Counted from the first letter of the stretch, positions 8,270-16,354 are shown. The stretch: DNA of 64,000 nt from an uncultured Prevotellaceae bacterium (GCA_900315105.1 OMXX01000015.1:9315-73314), one strand, 5' to 3'. Notes: a model not told the origin generated them from the letters alone. A program made the numbers and translations.

Positions 8270-10732
8270 ATGAACATTTCTTACAAATGGCTTAAGGAAT
8301 ATGTCGATTTCGACCTTTCTGCAGAGGAAGTGGCAGCTGCCCTTACAAGCACAGGTCTTGAGGTTGACTCCCTTGAGGAGGTTCAGGCAATCAAAGGTGG
8401 ATTGCAGGGACTTTATGTAGGTGAGGTCCTCACTTGCGAACCTCACCCAGATTCTGACCACATGCATGTCACAACCGTTGACCTCGGTAAGGGCGAGCCT
8501 TCACAGATTGTATGCGGTGCTCCCAACGTGGCTGCCGGACAGAAGGTCATCGTTGCCGACCTCGGTTGCAAGCTCTACGACGGCGACAAGGAATTTGTCA
8601 TAAAGAAATCTAAGCTTCGCGGTGTTGAGAGCAATGGTATGATTTGCGCAGAGGACGAAATCGGCGTTGGTAAAAGCCATGACGGTATCATCGTTCTTCC
8701 TGCAGACGCAAAGGTCGGAACACCAGCAGCAGAATACTACAACCTTCAGAGCGACTGGCTCATTGAGGTTGACATCACAGCAAACCGTGCCGATGCCCTT
8801 TCTCACTATGGTGTAGCACGCGATTTGTATGCATGGCTCAAGCGTAACGGCTATCAGACAAGTCTCCATCGTCCAAATTGCGACGAGTTCAAAGTTGACA
8901 ACGAGTCTCTTCCTATCGAGGTTGAGATACAGAATACAGAAGCCTGCAAGCGTTATGCCTGCGTAAGCATAACTGGCTGTGAGGTCAAGGAGTCGCCAGA
9001 GTGGCTCAAGGAAAAGCTCACAGTAATAGGTCTTCGTCCTATCAACAACATCGTTGATATCACCAACTACATAATGATGGCTTACGGCCAGCCTCTCCAT
9101 TGCTTCGATGCAGACATGGTGAAGGGCAACAAGATCATTGTCAAGGACAAGAATGCAGGTCTTTCATTCGTTACCCTCGATGGCGTTGAGCACATTCTCG
9201 GTGAGCACGACCTTGCTATCTGCAACGCAGAAGAGCCAATGTGTATCGCCGGTGTATTCGGCGGTAAGGGTTCAGGCACATACGAAACAACGAAGAACGT
9301 GGTTCTCGAGTCGGCTTACTTCCACCCAACATGGATTCGTAAGTCAGCTCGCCGTCACGGTCTTTCTACTGATGCAAGTTTCCGTTTCGAGCGTGGCATT
9401 GATCCAAACGGCACAATCTACGCACTCAAGCAGGCTGCTATTCTCTGTCAGCAACTGGCAGGAGGCAAGGTAAGCATGCAGATTCGCGACGAGTACCCTA
9501 CCCCAATCGCTAACCCACAGATTCGTCTTGACTACTCATATGTTAACAACCTTATCGGTAAGGAGATTGGCAACGACATGATTAAGTCAATCCTCACTTC
9601 TCTCGAAATCGAGATCAACAAGGAGGATGCAGAGGGACTTGACATCACCGTTCCTGCTTTCCGCGTTGACGTGCAGCGTCCATGTGATGTTGTAGAGGAT
9701 ATTCTTCGTATCTACGGCTATAATAATGTAGAGATTCCAACTCAGTTGAAGTCTTCACTCGTAATCAAGGACTTCGAGGATCAGCGTCACAAGATGGCAA
9801 ACCTCGTTGCTGAGCAGCTTGTAGGTGCCGGTTTCAACGAGATTCTGAATAACTCACTCACCAAGGGAGCATACTACACAGAACTCAAATCATATCCAGA
9901 GGATAAGTGCGTAAAGATATTCAACCCTCTGAGCTCTGACCTTAACGTAATGCGTCAGACATTGCTCTTCGGTGGTCTTGAATCTATCATGCGCAATGCA
10001 AACCGCAAGAATCCTAACCTCCGTTTCTTCGAGTTCGGTAACTGCTACGAGCACGACGAGGAGAAGCGCGACAATGAGAATCCTATGAAGGCTTACAAGG
10101 AAGAGAACCACCTCGGTCTCTGGCTCACAGGTAAGCGCGTTGAGGGTTCTTGGATTCATGCTGATGAAGACACAAGTTTCTACGAGCTCAAGGCATTCGT
10201 TGATAACATCCTCCGTCGTATCGGTATGCCACAGGGTATGCTTGTTACCGAAAAGACCACAAACGACATCTTCTCTACCGGTCTCACTCTCAAGAACCGT
10301 GGCGGCAAGGTGTTCGTTGAAATGGGTATCGTAAGCAAGAAGATTCAGCACAAGGCCGACATTGAGCGTGAGGTTTATTTCGCTGACATCAACTGGACTC
10401 TCGTCACAAAGGCAGTAAAGAACGGTACTGTTGATTTCAAGGAAATAAGCAAGTTCCCTGCTGTTAGCCGTGACCTCGCCCTTCTTATAGACAAGAACAT
10501 TGAGTTTGCCCAGATTGAACAGATTGCACGTCAGTCAGAGAAGAAGCTCCTCAAGAATGTTGAGCTCTTCGATGTATATGAAGGCAAGAACCTCCCAGAG
10601 GGCAAGAAGTCATACGCTGTGAACTTCATCCTTCAGGATACTGAGAAGACAATGGGCGACAAGCAGATTGAGGCTGTGATGAATAAGATTATTTCTAATC
10701 TCAAAAAGCAGCTTGGGGCAGAATTGAGATAA
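8270..10732 (+). CDS. pheT: Phenylalanyl-tRNA synthetase beta subunit
   Basis: The large subunit of the PheS2T2 enzyme that charges tRNA-Phe. The start is set at the ATG giving MNISYKWLKEYVDFDLSAEE, the usual N-terminus; an upstream extension would cross the promoter. The 820-residue protein shows the N-terminal tRNA-binding (EMAP-like) domain with GLYVGEVLTCEPHPDSDHMH, the B3/B4 editing region (RPINNIVDITNYIMMAYGQP), the B5 region and the C-terminal ferredoxin-fold anticodon-binding domain (FKEISKFPAVSRDLALLIDK). The alpha-subunit gene pheS is not in this window. Confidence 0.97.
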   Translation: MNISYKWLKEYVDFDLSAEEVAAALTSTGLEVDSLEEVQAIKGGLQGLYVGEVLTCEPHPDSDHMHVTTVDLGKGEPSQIVCGAPNVAAGQKVIVADLGCKLYDGDKEFVIKKSKLRGVESNGMICAEDEIGVGKSHDGIIVLPADAKVGTPAAEYYNLQSDWLIEVDITANRADALSHYGVARDLYAWLKRNGYQTSLHRPNCDEFKVDNESLPIEVEIQNTEACKRYACVSITGCEVKESPEWLKEKLTVIGLRPINNIVDITNYIMMAYGQPLHCFDADMVKGNKIIVKDKNAGLSFVTLDGVEHILGEHDLAICNAEEPMCIAGVFGGKGSGTYETTKNVVLESAYFHPTWIRKSARRHGLSTDASFRFERGIDPNGTIYALKQAAILCQQLAGGKVSMQIRDEYPTPIANPQIRLDYSYVNNLIGKEIGNDMIKSILTSLEIEINKEDAEGLDITVPAFRVDVQRPCDVVEDILRIYGYNNVEIPTQLKSSLVIKDFEDQRHKMANLVAEQLVGAGFNEILNNSLTKGAYYTELKSYPEDKCVKIFNPLSSDLNVMRQTLLFGGLESIMRNANRKNPNLRFFEFGNCYEHDEEKRDNENPMKAYKEENHLGLWLTGKRVEGSWIHADEDTSFYELKAFVDNILRRIGMPQGMLVTEKTTNDIFSTGLTLKNRGGKVFVEMGIVSKKIQHKADIEREVYFADINWTLVTKAVKNGTVDFKEISKFPAVSRDLALLIDKNIEFAQIEQIARQSEKKLLKNVELFDVYEGKNLPEGKKSYAVNFILQDTEKTMGDKQIEAVMNKIISNLKKQLGAELR

Positions 10733-10775
10733 TCTCAATTAATAATGTATAATGAATAATGATTAATTTATATAC
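10733..10775. repeat. AT-rich repeat, left flank of the four-helix-bundle gene
   Basis: The segment with AATTAATAATGTATAATG and AATGATTAATTTATA is similar, in inverted orientation, to the AT-rich segment at 11215-11262 on the other side of the small gene. Confidence 0.5.
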
Positions 10776-10801
10776 TATTACGCATTAAACATTATTAAAA
10801 T

Positions 10802-11209
10802 ATGGCGGATAATGTTATTGCCAAGAAAACAGAAGATTTCGCTGTTAGAATAGTGAAACTCTGGAAATATCTGACAAAATCAAAGGAATACGAGATGAGT
10901 AATCAGATTAAGAGGTCAGGCACAAGCATTGGAGCAAATGTCGTTGAAGGTCTTTTTGCTCAAAGCAAGAAAGACTTTATCAGCAAGATGAACATAGCCC
11001 TCAAAGAACGTGCCGAGACACAATATTGGCTACGCCTACTACATCGCACAGAATTTCTGACTGACGCAGAGTTTTCATCACTCAACAGCGATGCTGATGA
11101 AATAGGCAGGATATTATCAAGCATTATAAACTCAGCAAAGAAAACAATAAACTATAATAATAACAACAATAATGACGATGATGTGTTCGTAATTGATGAT
11201 GAAGAATAA
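10802..11209 (+). CDS. Four-helix-bundle protein (S23/IVP family)
   Basis: A 135-residue, mostly helical protein of the TIGR02436 type. Recognisable parts are the N-terminal FAVRIVKLWKYL, the conserved IKRSGTSIGANVVEG near residue 38 and the KERAETQYWLRLL segment near residue 68. The C-terminus is low-complexity and acidic (NNNNNNDDDV then DDEE). Relatives occur as proteins encoded in 23S rRNA intervening sequences and as Avd partners in diversity-generating retroelements; neither an rRNA gene nor a reverse transcriptase is here, so the function is unknown. Inverted AT-rich repeats flank it between pheT and yebC, which suggests an inserted unit. Confidence 0.85.
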   Translation: MADNVIAKKTEDFAVRIVKLWKYLTKSKEYEMSNQIKRSGTSIGANVVEGLFAQSKKDFISKMNIALKERAETQYWLRLLHRTEFLTDAEFSSLNSDADEIGRILSSIINSAKKTINYNNNNNNDDDVFVIDDEE

Positions 11210-11214
11210 AACCA

Positions 11215-11262
11215 TCTCAAATTATTAATTACTCATTATTCATTATTAATTAAAATTTTATA
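11215..11262. repeat. AT-rich repeat, right flank of the four-helix-bundle gene
   Basis: This segment contains ATTCATTATTAATTAAAA. It is an inverted, imperfect counterpart of the repeat at 10733-10775, so the small gene sits in a repeat-bounded unit of about 0.53 kb. Confidence 0.5.
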
Positions 11263-11269
11263 ATTTTTC

Positions 11270-12019
11270 ATGGGAAGAGCATTTGAATACCGTAAGGCTA
11301 CCAAGTTGAAGCGTTGGGGCCACATGGCAAAGACATTCACACGTCTGGGCAAGCAGATCGCAATCGCAGTACAGAGCGGCGGTCCAGAGCCAGAAAATAA
11401 CCCTACACTCCGTTCTATCATCGCTACATGTAAGCGTGAGAACATGCCTAAGGATAACATCGAGCGTGCTATCAAGAACGCACTCGGCAAGGACAAGAGC
11501 GCATACAAAGAGGTTACATACGAAGGATATGGCCCTCACGGCATCGCTGTATTTGTTGACACCCTTACCGACAACACAACACGTACCGTAGCTGATGTTC
11601 GTTCTATCTTCAATAAGTTCGGAGGCAACCTCGGAACAACAGGCTCACTCGCATTCCTCTTCGACCATAAGTGTGTTTTCACTTTCAAGAAGAAGGACGG
11701 TGTTGATATGGACGACCTCATCCTTGAGCTTATCGACTTCAACGTTGACGACGAGTATGATGAGAACTACGACGAGGACAAGGACGAGACAACTATCACC
11801 ATCTACGGCGATCCTAAGTCATACGCTCAGATACAGAAATATCTTGAAGAGCAGGGCTTCGAGGAAATCGGTGGTGAGTTCACCTACATCCCTAATGACA
11901 TCAAGGACGTTGACGACGAGCAGCGCGCTACTATCGACAAGATGGTTGAGAAGCTCGAAGAGTTCGACGACGTTCAGAACGTATATACTAACATGAAGCC
12001 AGAAGGCGTAGAAGAGTAA
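11270..12019 (+). CDS. yebC: YebC/PmpR-family DNA-binding regulator or translation factor
   Basis: A 249-residue cytosolic protein. The N-terminus MGRAFEYRKATKLKRWGHMA and the block RENMPKDNIERAIKNALGKD near residue 62 are typical of YebC (TACO1-like) proteins, with VTYEGYGPHGIAVFVDTLTD opening the second domain. Members have been described as transcription regulators and more recently as factors that help ribosomes through difficult sequences; which applies here cannot be told. The stop overlaps the next ATG by one base, so the TSCPD gene is translationally coupled. Confidence 0.95.
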   Translation: MGRAFEYRKATKLKRWGHMAKTFTRLGKQIAIAVQSGGPEPENNPTLRSIIATCKRENMPKDNIERAIKNALGKDKSAYKEVTYEGYGPHGIAVFVDTLTDNTTRTVADVRSIFNKFGGNLGTTGSLAFLFDHKCVFTFKKKDGVDMDDLILELIDFNVDDEYDENYDEDKDETTITIYGDPKSYAQIQKYLEEQGFEEIGGEFTYIPNDIKDVDDEQRATIDKMVEKLEEFDDVQNVYTNMKPEGVEE

Positions 12020-12282
12020 TGAAAGAACTCGTTTACGAAACACAAGGCACATGTGCAAAGGCAATTCGTGTTCTCCTCAATGACAATAACGTCATTGAGG
12101 AGGTACGATTCTTTGGCGGATGCAACGGAAACACCAACGGAATCTGCTCCCTGATAAAGGGAATGAAGGCAGAAGATGTGATAAATCGTCTGCAAGGCAT
12201 ACAATGCGGCAACAAGGGCACAAGTTGTCCGGATCAGTTAAGCAAGGCATTAAAACAAATGACTTCAGGTGCCACAAATTGA
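12019..12282 (+). CDS. TIGR03905-type TSCPD domain protein
   Basis: An 87-residue protein with the C-terminal signature GTSCPDQLSKAL and conserved cysteines in FFGGCNGNTNGICSL and IQCGNKGTSCP. It matches the small TSCPD family, which shares this domain with the C-terminal part of some ribonucleotide reductases; its function is unknown. It is coupled to yebC by a TAATG overlap. Confidence 0.9.
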   Translation: MKELVYETQGTCAKAIRVLLNDNNVIEEVRFFGGCNGNTNGICSLIKGMKAEDVINRLQGIQCGNKGTSCPDQLSKALKQMTSGATN

Positions 12283-12330
12283 CATAAGTCAATCATCCGA
12301 AAACTGTCAGTCAATTTTATTCTGAAATAT

Positions 12331-12361
12331 TTTGGATTCTCAGAAATAATGCCTACCTTTG
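12331..12361 (+). promoter_or_regulatory. tRNA-Arg promoter
   Basis: TTTG at 12331-12334, a 19-bp spacer and TACCTTTG at 12354-12361 form a full Bacteroidetes promoter 31 bp before the first tRNA. Confidence 0.85.
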
Positions 12362-12392
12362 CACCCGCAAATCAGAAATAACTGAAGAAAAC

Positions 12393-12466
12393 GGTTCGTT
12401 AGCTCAACTGAATAGAGCATCTGACTACGGATCAGAAGGTTGCAGGTTTGAATCCTGCACGAATCA
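12393..12466 (+). tRNA. tRNA-Arg (ACG), copy 1
   Basis: A 74-nt cloverleaf. The acceptor GGTTCGT pairs with ACGAATC, the anticodon arm TCTGA-CTACGGA-TCAGA exposes ACG, and the T arm is GCAGG-TTTGAAT-CCTGC. CCA is not encoded. The wobble A would be converted to inosine by TadA to read CGN codons. Confidence 0.97.
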
Positions 12467-12502
12467 CTTTCAAAGGTTATGATTTCGAGATTTTGCGCAA
12501 TT

Positions 12503-12576
12503 GGTTCGTTAGCTCAACTGAATAGAGCATCTGACTACGGATCAGAAGGTTGCAGGTTTGAATCCTGCACGAATCA
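12503..12576 (+). tRNA. tRNA-Arg (ACG), copy 2
   Basis: This copy is identical to copy 1 and starts 110 bp further on. The 36-nt spacer is not repeated upstream of copy 1, so the duplication covers the tRNA itself. An intrinsic terminator follows directly. Confidence 0.97.
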
Positions 12577-12577
12577 C

Positions 12578-12607
12578 AAAAGCCAACCCATTAAGGTTGG
12601 CTTTTTT
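12578..12607 (+). terminator. Intrinsic terminator of the tRNA-Arg pair
   Basis: An 8-bp perfect stem AGCCAACC/GGTTGGCT (12581-12588 and 12595-12602) with loop CATTAA is followed by TTTTTT. Confidence 0.93.
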
Positions 12608-12648
12608 CATTCCCCTACTTTATGTTCTTTTTTTCAAAAACATTCAAA

Positions 12649-14472
12649 CTACTCGTAAGGAGCGAATAGTTCTTCAAGCAATTGGTCAAATTTTTCTTTA
12701 TGATCAAATCCTACATTGGAAGAATCTGATGCATACGCATTGCTTATCCAAAAGAGAGCCTTGCCAAGATTCTTTCTAAAATGTTCACCAGTATAATAAT
12801 AGTCGGAAATATTACTGCAGGCGCAACTTAATCCTTCCTTGGCTGCATCTTTATAATATTCCATAGATTTAGAATAGTCTTGTTTCTCTTTGTATAGACC
12901 TCCTAACGCGTTCAGCGCAGGTATATGCCCATAAGAAGCTGCACGTTCCAATAAATCAAGTTGCATTTCTTGTGAGTTCTCAACATCATTAGCATATTTG
13001 TTAAGATATATGGCTAATATAAACATTGATTTGGAGAATCCCATCTCTGCACTTTCATGAAGCAAATCAAACGCTTTCTGTATTTCTCCATTCCTACCAG
13101 CCTCAAATCCTTCCTCACAAAGATTTTCTGCTTTTTCCAATTCTTCACCCTTAAGATTTGACTCTCTATATGGCAAATCTGCATTTTTGAATGAAATCCA
13201 TTGGCACATTTCCTTGATGTCTTCTTTGAGAATACTATATTTATCGGCAATAATTTCATTACTCTCAAAAATATTCTGGGTACAGAAATTCACAGGAGCG
13301 GATAATACATCTTCTTTCTTTATAGATATAGTAATGAATGGAGTCCCTTTAGCAATAAGACGCATTACTTCCTTCTGATATTGTTTGTTTCTTCCTGTAT
13401 TTCGCGTTTGCATGATTATTGCAGCATCGCATTCTTCAATGTCTTGCATACTTTCCTTCGGAGTATTATTTTCCTCCAAAATATCTTCCGAAGAAGGATA
13501 TACTGAAAAATTGTCTTCTTTTAGCTTCTTACACAACTGAGCAAAGATATTTTGATCGCTTTTAACGCCTACGACATGCAGTTTGTATTCATTAATTTCC
13601 TTCTTGTAGATGTTGTCTGTTTGATATTGTTTTGCCCTATTCCAAAACTCGATGTATTCTTGTTCTGAAAGTGGTGCTGTCAAGAACTGGCATTCATCAA
13701 TTCTTTTCCATGATTTAGGTGCAACAAGTCCTAATTTCTCACTCGGGATTATCACACAATTACCATCCTCGTCATCAATAAAATCTGTCTTTGATAGCAT
13801 AAAATATTCATGCCATGAAGTAATGTCATATTTGTTCCAAAAATAAGGACCTATATTAATATCATCACTCCCATCTTTTGATTTCATGCTTAAATAATGG
13901 CTATTCTCCCTAAGATTATCAGGAAGACTATATTGTACATATCTAATTGCATCAAACAATAATGGTGCGACAATCTCGGGGTTACTATCCATGTTAAGTC
14001 CAAGACTCTCAATAACCCATGGTCCTATACAATAGGACCGGTTAGGACCGAATATTGTAATTACAGAATGTCCCTTTTCTTTTATTCCATGCCTTAATAA
14101 GACAAGAATCATGTCAATATCAGACTCTATATATTGATTGATTTTTCCCTCGTTAAACAAATCAATAATATTATCTGCATCAGTCTTTTCTCCTTCAAAC
14201 TTTGCTTTACACTTTAGATTGGAAAGAAGGAAATAGGCAATGTCGCGAAATAATGCATAATCTTCTTTGCAAGATACAGCATTTATTTTCAAGTCATATG
14301 TATTGTTCTCTTTCTCCAACGAGATGAAGCGAGTGGAAACTTTGTCAATGTAGATTTCCATTGACTCGTCGTCCCCTTTAATGACGACATTGTATTTTTT
14401 GTTTGCGAGATAATCTCCCAATTCTTTTACGTTGACAATCTCTTTCGTTTTGATTTCAAGGATTTTACTCAT
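12649..14472 (-). CDS. Large Sel1-repeat protein with a TIR-like central domain (putative)
   Basis: A 607-residue soluble protein without a signal peptide, more AT-rich than the neighbouring housekeeping genes. Residues 1 to about 300 are unrecognised and contain VITIFGPNRSYCIGPWVIES. Residues about 310-400 alternate strands and helices (KLHVVGVKSDQNIFAQLCKK, then CDAAIIMQTRN and LIAKGTPFITISIKKED), the pattern of a TIR or Rossmann-like domain. Residues about 455-590 are Sel1/TPR repeats (AFDLLHESAEMGFSKSMFIL, LLERAASYGHIPALNALGGL). TIR plus Sel1/TPR combinations occur in signalling and phage-defence proteins, but no catalytic Glu of an NADase is certain. It lies just beyond the tRNA-Arg pair, a typical site for accessory insertions. 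Confidence 0.55.
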   Translation of the reverse strand: MSKILEIKTKEIVNVKELGDYLANKKYNVVIKGDDESMEIYIDKVSTRFISLEKENNTYDLKINAVSCKEDYALFRDIAYFLLSNLKCKAKFEGEKTDADNIIDLFNEGKINQYIESDIDMILVLLRHGIKEKGHSVITIFGPNRSYCIGPWVIESLGLNMDSNPEIVAPLLFDAIRYVQYSLPDNLRENSHYLSMKSKDGSDDINIGPYFWNKYDITSWHEYFMLSKTDFIDDEDGNCVIIPSEKLGLVAPKSWKRIDECQFLTAPLSEQEYIEFWNRAKQYQTDNIYKKEINEYKLHVVGVKSDQNIFAQLCKKLKEDNFSVYPSSEDILEENNTPKESMQDIEECDAAIIMQTRNTGRNKQYQKEVMRLIAKGTPFITISIKKEDVLSAPVNFCTQNIFESNEIIADKYSILKEDIKEMCQWISFKNADLPYRESNLKGEELEKAENLCEEGFEAGRNGEIQKAFDLLHESAEMGFSKSMFILAIYLNKYANDVENSQEMQLDLLERAASYGHIPALNALGGLYKEKQDYSKSMEYYKDAAKEGLSCACSNISDYYYTGEHFRKNLGKALFWISNAYASDSSNVGFDHKEKFDQLLEELFAPYE

Positions 14473-14564
14473 GGTTGATTGTTTTTTGTGTATTAGTTTT
14501 ATTATTAGCGAGACGTGACAACTTGTATATTACGAGTTACACATCTCAATAAACTTTTATTTTG

Positions 14565-14595
14565 CAAAGATACAAAAAAAATGTTAAACAGCAAA
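14565..14595 (-). promoter_or_regulatory. Promoter of the Sel1/TIR-like gene
   Basis: On the minus strand TTTG (14595-14592), a 19-bp spacer and TATCTTTG (14572-14565) match the consensus and predict a leader of about 85 nt. Confidence 0.8.
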
Positions 14596-14672
14596 AAAAT
14601 TCGTATTTTTATTACCGGTTAAGTTTTTATCGCGCTTTTTAAAAGCAATTACATTGCAAAAACTATTTATCT

Positions 14673-14899
14673 CCAATTCTGCATTGGATTTGGATTGGAC
14701 TTGAATTGGACTTGGATTGGAGCTGCCACGACCTTACATCGAAAAAGTAGTGGTCAAAGTGGTCAAGGTCAAAATGGTCATTTTCATTTTCGGATTGTGT
14801 CATTTGCTCACTATATATAAATATTAAATATTTATATATAGTGGAGGATTTTGACAACTCTGAAATCATTTTGACCAAATGACAAATGACCAAATGACC
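14673..14899. repeat. Repeat-rich spacer: 11-bp ATTGGA repeats and GGTCA repeats
   Basis: ATTGGA recurs at 14683, 14694, 14705 and 14716, exactly 11 bp apart, facing an upstream CTCCAAT. GGTCA recurs at 14752, 14761, 14767 and 14776, and TGACC/TGACAAATGACC units occur again in the inverted sense at about 14871-14899 around a central palindrome. No gene is supported in this spacer. Confidence 0.75.
14809..14843. repeat. 35-bp near-perfect AT palindrome
   Basis: The left arm CACTATATATAAATATT and right arm AATATTTATATATAGTG are exact 17-bp reverse complements around one central A. No T-run follows, so it is not a standard terminator. Confidence 0.9.
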
Positions 14900-15002
14900 G
14901 CGGGTTGGTATAAAAAAATTTGCGTAAGTTTGAAACTGTAAGTAACACCCTAAATTTTCAAAAATTATTTCATAATTCTTTTTTCTTACAAGAAGAAATA
15001 TG

Positions 15003-15010
15003 TACCTTTG
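15003..15010 (+). promoter_or_regulatory. Promoter -7 box for the folded leader/ncRNA
   Basis: TACCTTTG lies about 18 bp before the first helix of the folded RNA candidate and 207 bp before the acetyltransferase ATG. The -33 region is T-rich rather than a clean TTTG. Confidence 0.7.
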
Positions 15011-15014
15011 CAAA

Positions 15015-15210
15015 ACAAAACATATACGGTGGGTTCTATTAATTACCGCCGTAAAAATACAAAGATAACCGTGGGTTACGTTTTGTTATCTTTTGGCCTC
15101 TTTTCGAGTTCACTCAGTCATTATGCCCGCATAACTCTTTCGTTTACTTGCAAACTGAACTCGGAAATAGTCTCAAAATATAACAAATCTAATTTATAGA
15201 ACCCACCTTA
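15015..15210 (+). ncRNA. Candidate multi-helix structured RNA or leader (unidentified)
   Basis: The long-range closing helix pairs GGTGGGTTCTATTAATT (15028-15044) with 15191-15207, 16 of 17 positions. Inside, AAAGATAAC (15061-15069) pairs with GTTATCTTT (15085-15093), with CGT/ACG stacked in its loop. TTTTCGAGTTCA (15101-15112) pairs with TGAACTCGGAAA (15156-15167), and its loop holds TTATGC/GCATAA (15121-15134) and GTTT/AAAC (15142-15155). The RNA starts at its own promoter and ends 10 bp before the GNAT start. It could be a cis-regulatory leader, a stand-alone RNA, or a small mobile element with terminal inverted repeats. I do not recognise a named family. Confidence 0.6.
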
Positions 15211-15216
15211 CAAAAC

Positions 15217-15618
15217 ATGATAACATATAAAGACATACATGAATTCAGGAAAGAAGACTTGGAGTCTCTGTTCCTATCGGTTGAATGGTCATCAGGACAT
15301 TATCCAGACAAACTGGTAGTTGCTATGCGTAATTTCCAAACTGTTTATACAGCGTGGGATGGTGATAATCTCGTGGGGCTTATCTGTGCTATGGATGACG
15401 GCATAATGACTGCCTATATCCATTATCTGCTCGTTCGTCCTGAATATCAGGATTCGGGTATCGGACGTCGGTTGGTTGAAATGATGAAAGAGCATTATAA
15501 GGACTATCTACGCATCGCTATCATTGCATATAATGAGGAACTGGACTTCTACGGGGCATGCGGATTCAAAAAAGCAGACGATGCAAGTCCTATGTTCATC
15601 ACAAGTCTGTGGACGTAA
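15217..15618 (+). CDS. GNAT-family N-acetyltransferase
   Basis: A 133-residue protein with the GNAT core: YIHYLLVRPEYQDSGIGRRLVEMM near residue 68 contains the acetyl-CoA-binding Q/R-x-x-G-x-G/A loop, and ELDFYGACGFKKAD near residue 108 is the usual C-terminal motif. The substrate is unknown. The ATG lies at the 3' base of the folded RNA candidate, so expression could depend on that structure. It is convergent with the SDR gene, 7 bp away. Confidence 0.9.
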   Translation: MITYKDIHEFRKEDLESLFLSVEWSSGHYPDKLVVAMRNFQTVYTAWDGDNLVGLICAMDDGIMTAYIHYLLVRPEYQDSGIGRRLVEMMKEHYKDYLRIAIIAYNEELDFYGACGFKKADDASPMFITSLWT

Positions 15619-15625
15619 CGGCAAC

Positions 15626-16351
15626 TTACTTAATACTCATTCTTTCCCATATAAATGAAGGTATGTGCCTCCAATTAAAACAAAGGATGCGATACTTCCA
15701 ATCAATGACAACCTTACGCTTGCCTTTCCTAACAGCCTTCAATATATGTTTGACAACATAGTCGGTCGGCATAGTCATAGGATAGCTGTCACCAGCAATA
15801 AAGTCTGTATCAACGAATCCCGGACGAATATCGGTAAAACGGATGTCAAGTTTCTGCATGTGGGCGAGCTGTGCAAGAGCCTCTAAATATATCCAGTCAA
15901 AACGCTTGGTAGCTGAGTATGAAGGAGCGGCACCAAGTCCCTTGGTACCTGCAACGCTTGAAATCACGGCTATTCTTCCTGAACGTTTCTCATTCTTGAA
16001 ATAGTTAAAGGCAGTAACAACCATCTGAGTAAATCCGTAACTGTTGGTCAGAACTGTCTTACTCTCAATAGACAAATCCAGATTCAGATTCTGCTTTCCA
16101 TAGCCAGAACTATGGAAATACAGATCCATACCGCCCATCTCCTCAATGAGCTGCATAAGCAATGAAGGTGCTTCTTCCTTTGTCACGTCAATGACCTTGG
16201 AAAACACCCTGTCAGGCGCAATTGCCTTTATCTCATCAAGTGCCTCCTTGCGACGGCCACACACACCAATAGTATATCCTTCTTCAAGAAGACCGAGGGC
16301 TATACCACGTCCCATACCAGACGTGGCGCCCATGATAATAGCACTTTTCAT
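15626..16351 (-). CDS. SDR-family NAD(P)-dependent oxidoreductase
   Basis: A 241-residue Rossmann-fold enzyme. The cofactor loop is GATSGMGRGIALGLLEEG near residue 8, the catalytic Ser lies in AVISSVAGTKG and the Tyr-Lys pair in YSATKRF near residue 152. The substrate cannot be read from sequence. It starts 3 bp after the CE2 esterase stop and is the last gene of a probable operon with the sensor kinase and esterase, so a link to sugar metabolism is possible. Confidence 0.92.
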   Translation of the reverse strand: MKSAIIMGATSGMGRGIALGLLEEGYTIGVCGRRKEALDEIKAIAPDRVFSKVIDVTKEEAPSLLMQLIEEMGGMDLYFHSSGYGKQNLNLDLSIESKTVLTNSYGFTQMVVTAFNYFKNEKRSGRIAVISSVAGTKGLGAAPSYSATKRFDWIYLEALAQLAHMQKLDIRFTDIRPGFVDTDFIAGDSYPMTMPTDYVVKHILKAVRKGKRKVVIDWKYRILCFNWRHIPSFIWERMSIK

Positions 16352-16354
16352 TAA

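Noticed and set aside
10802..11209. Avd accessory protein of a diversity-generating retroelement
   Set aside because: No reverse transcriptase, template repeat or variable repeat is found nearby.
14663..15013. A minus-strand open frame of 116 codons in the repeat-rich spacer
   Set aside because: It runs through the GGTCA repeats and the 35-bp palindrome and has no family features; its middle is encoded by the repeats themselves.
15015..15210. Retron msr-msd RNA
   Set aside because: The closing inverted repeats are suggestive, but no reverse transcriptase follows; the next gene is a GNAT acetyltransferase.
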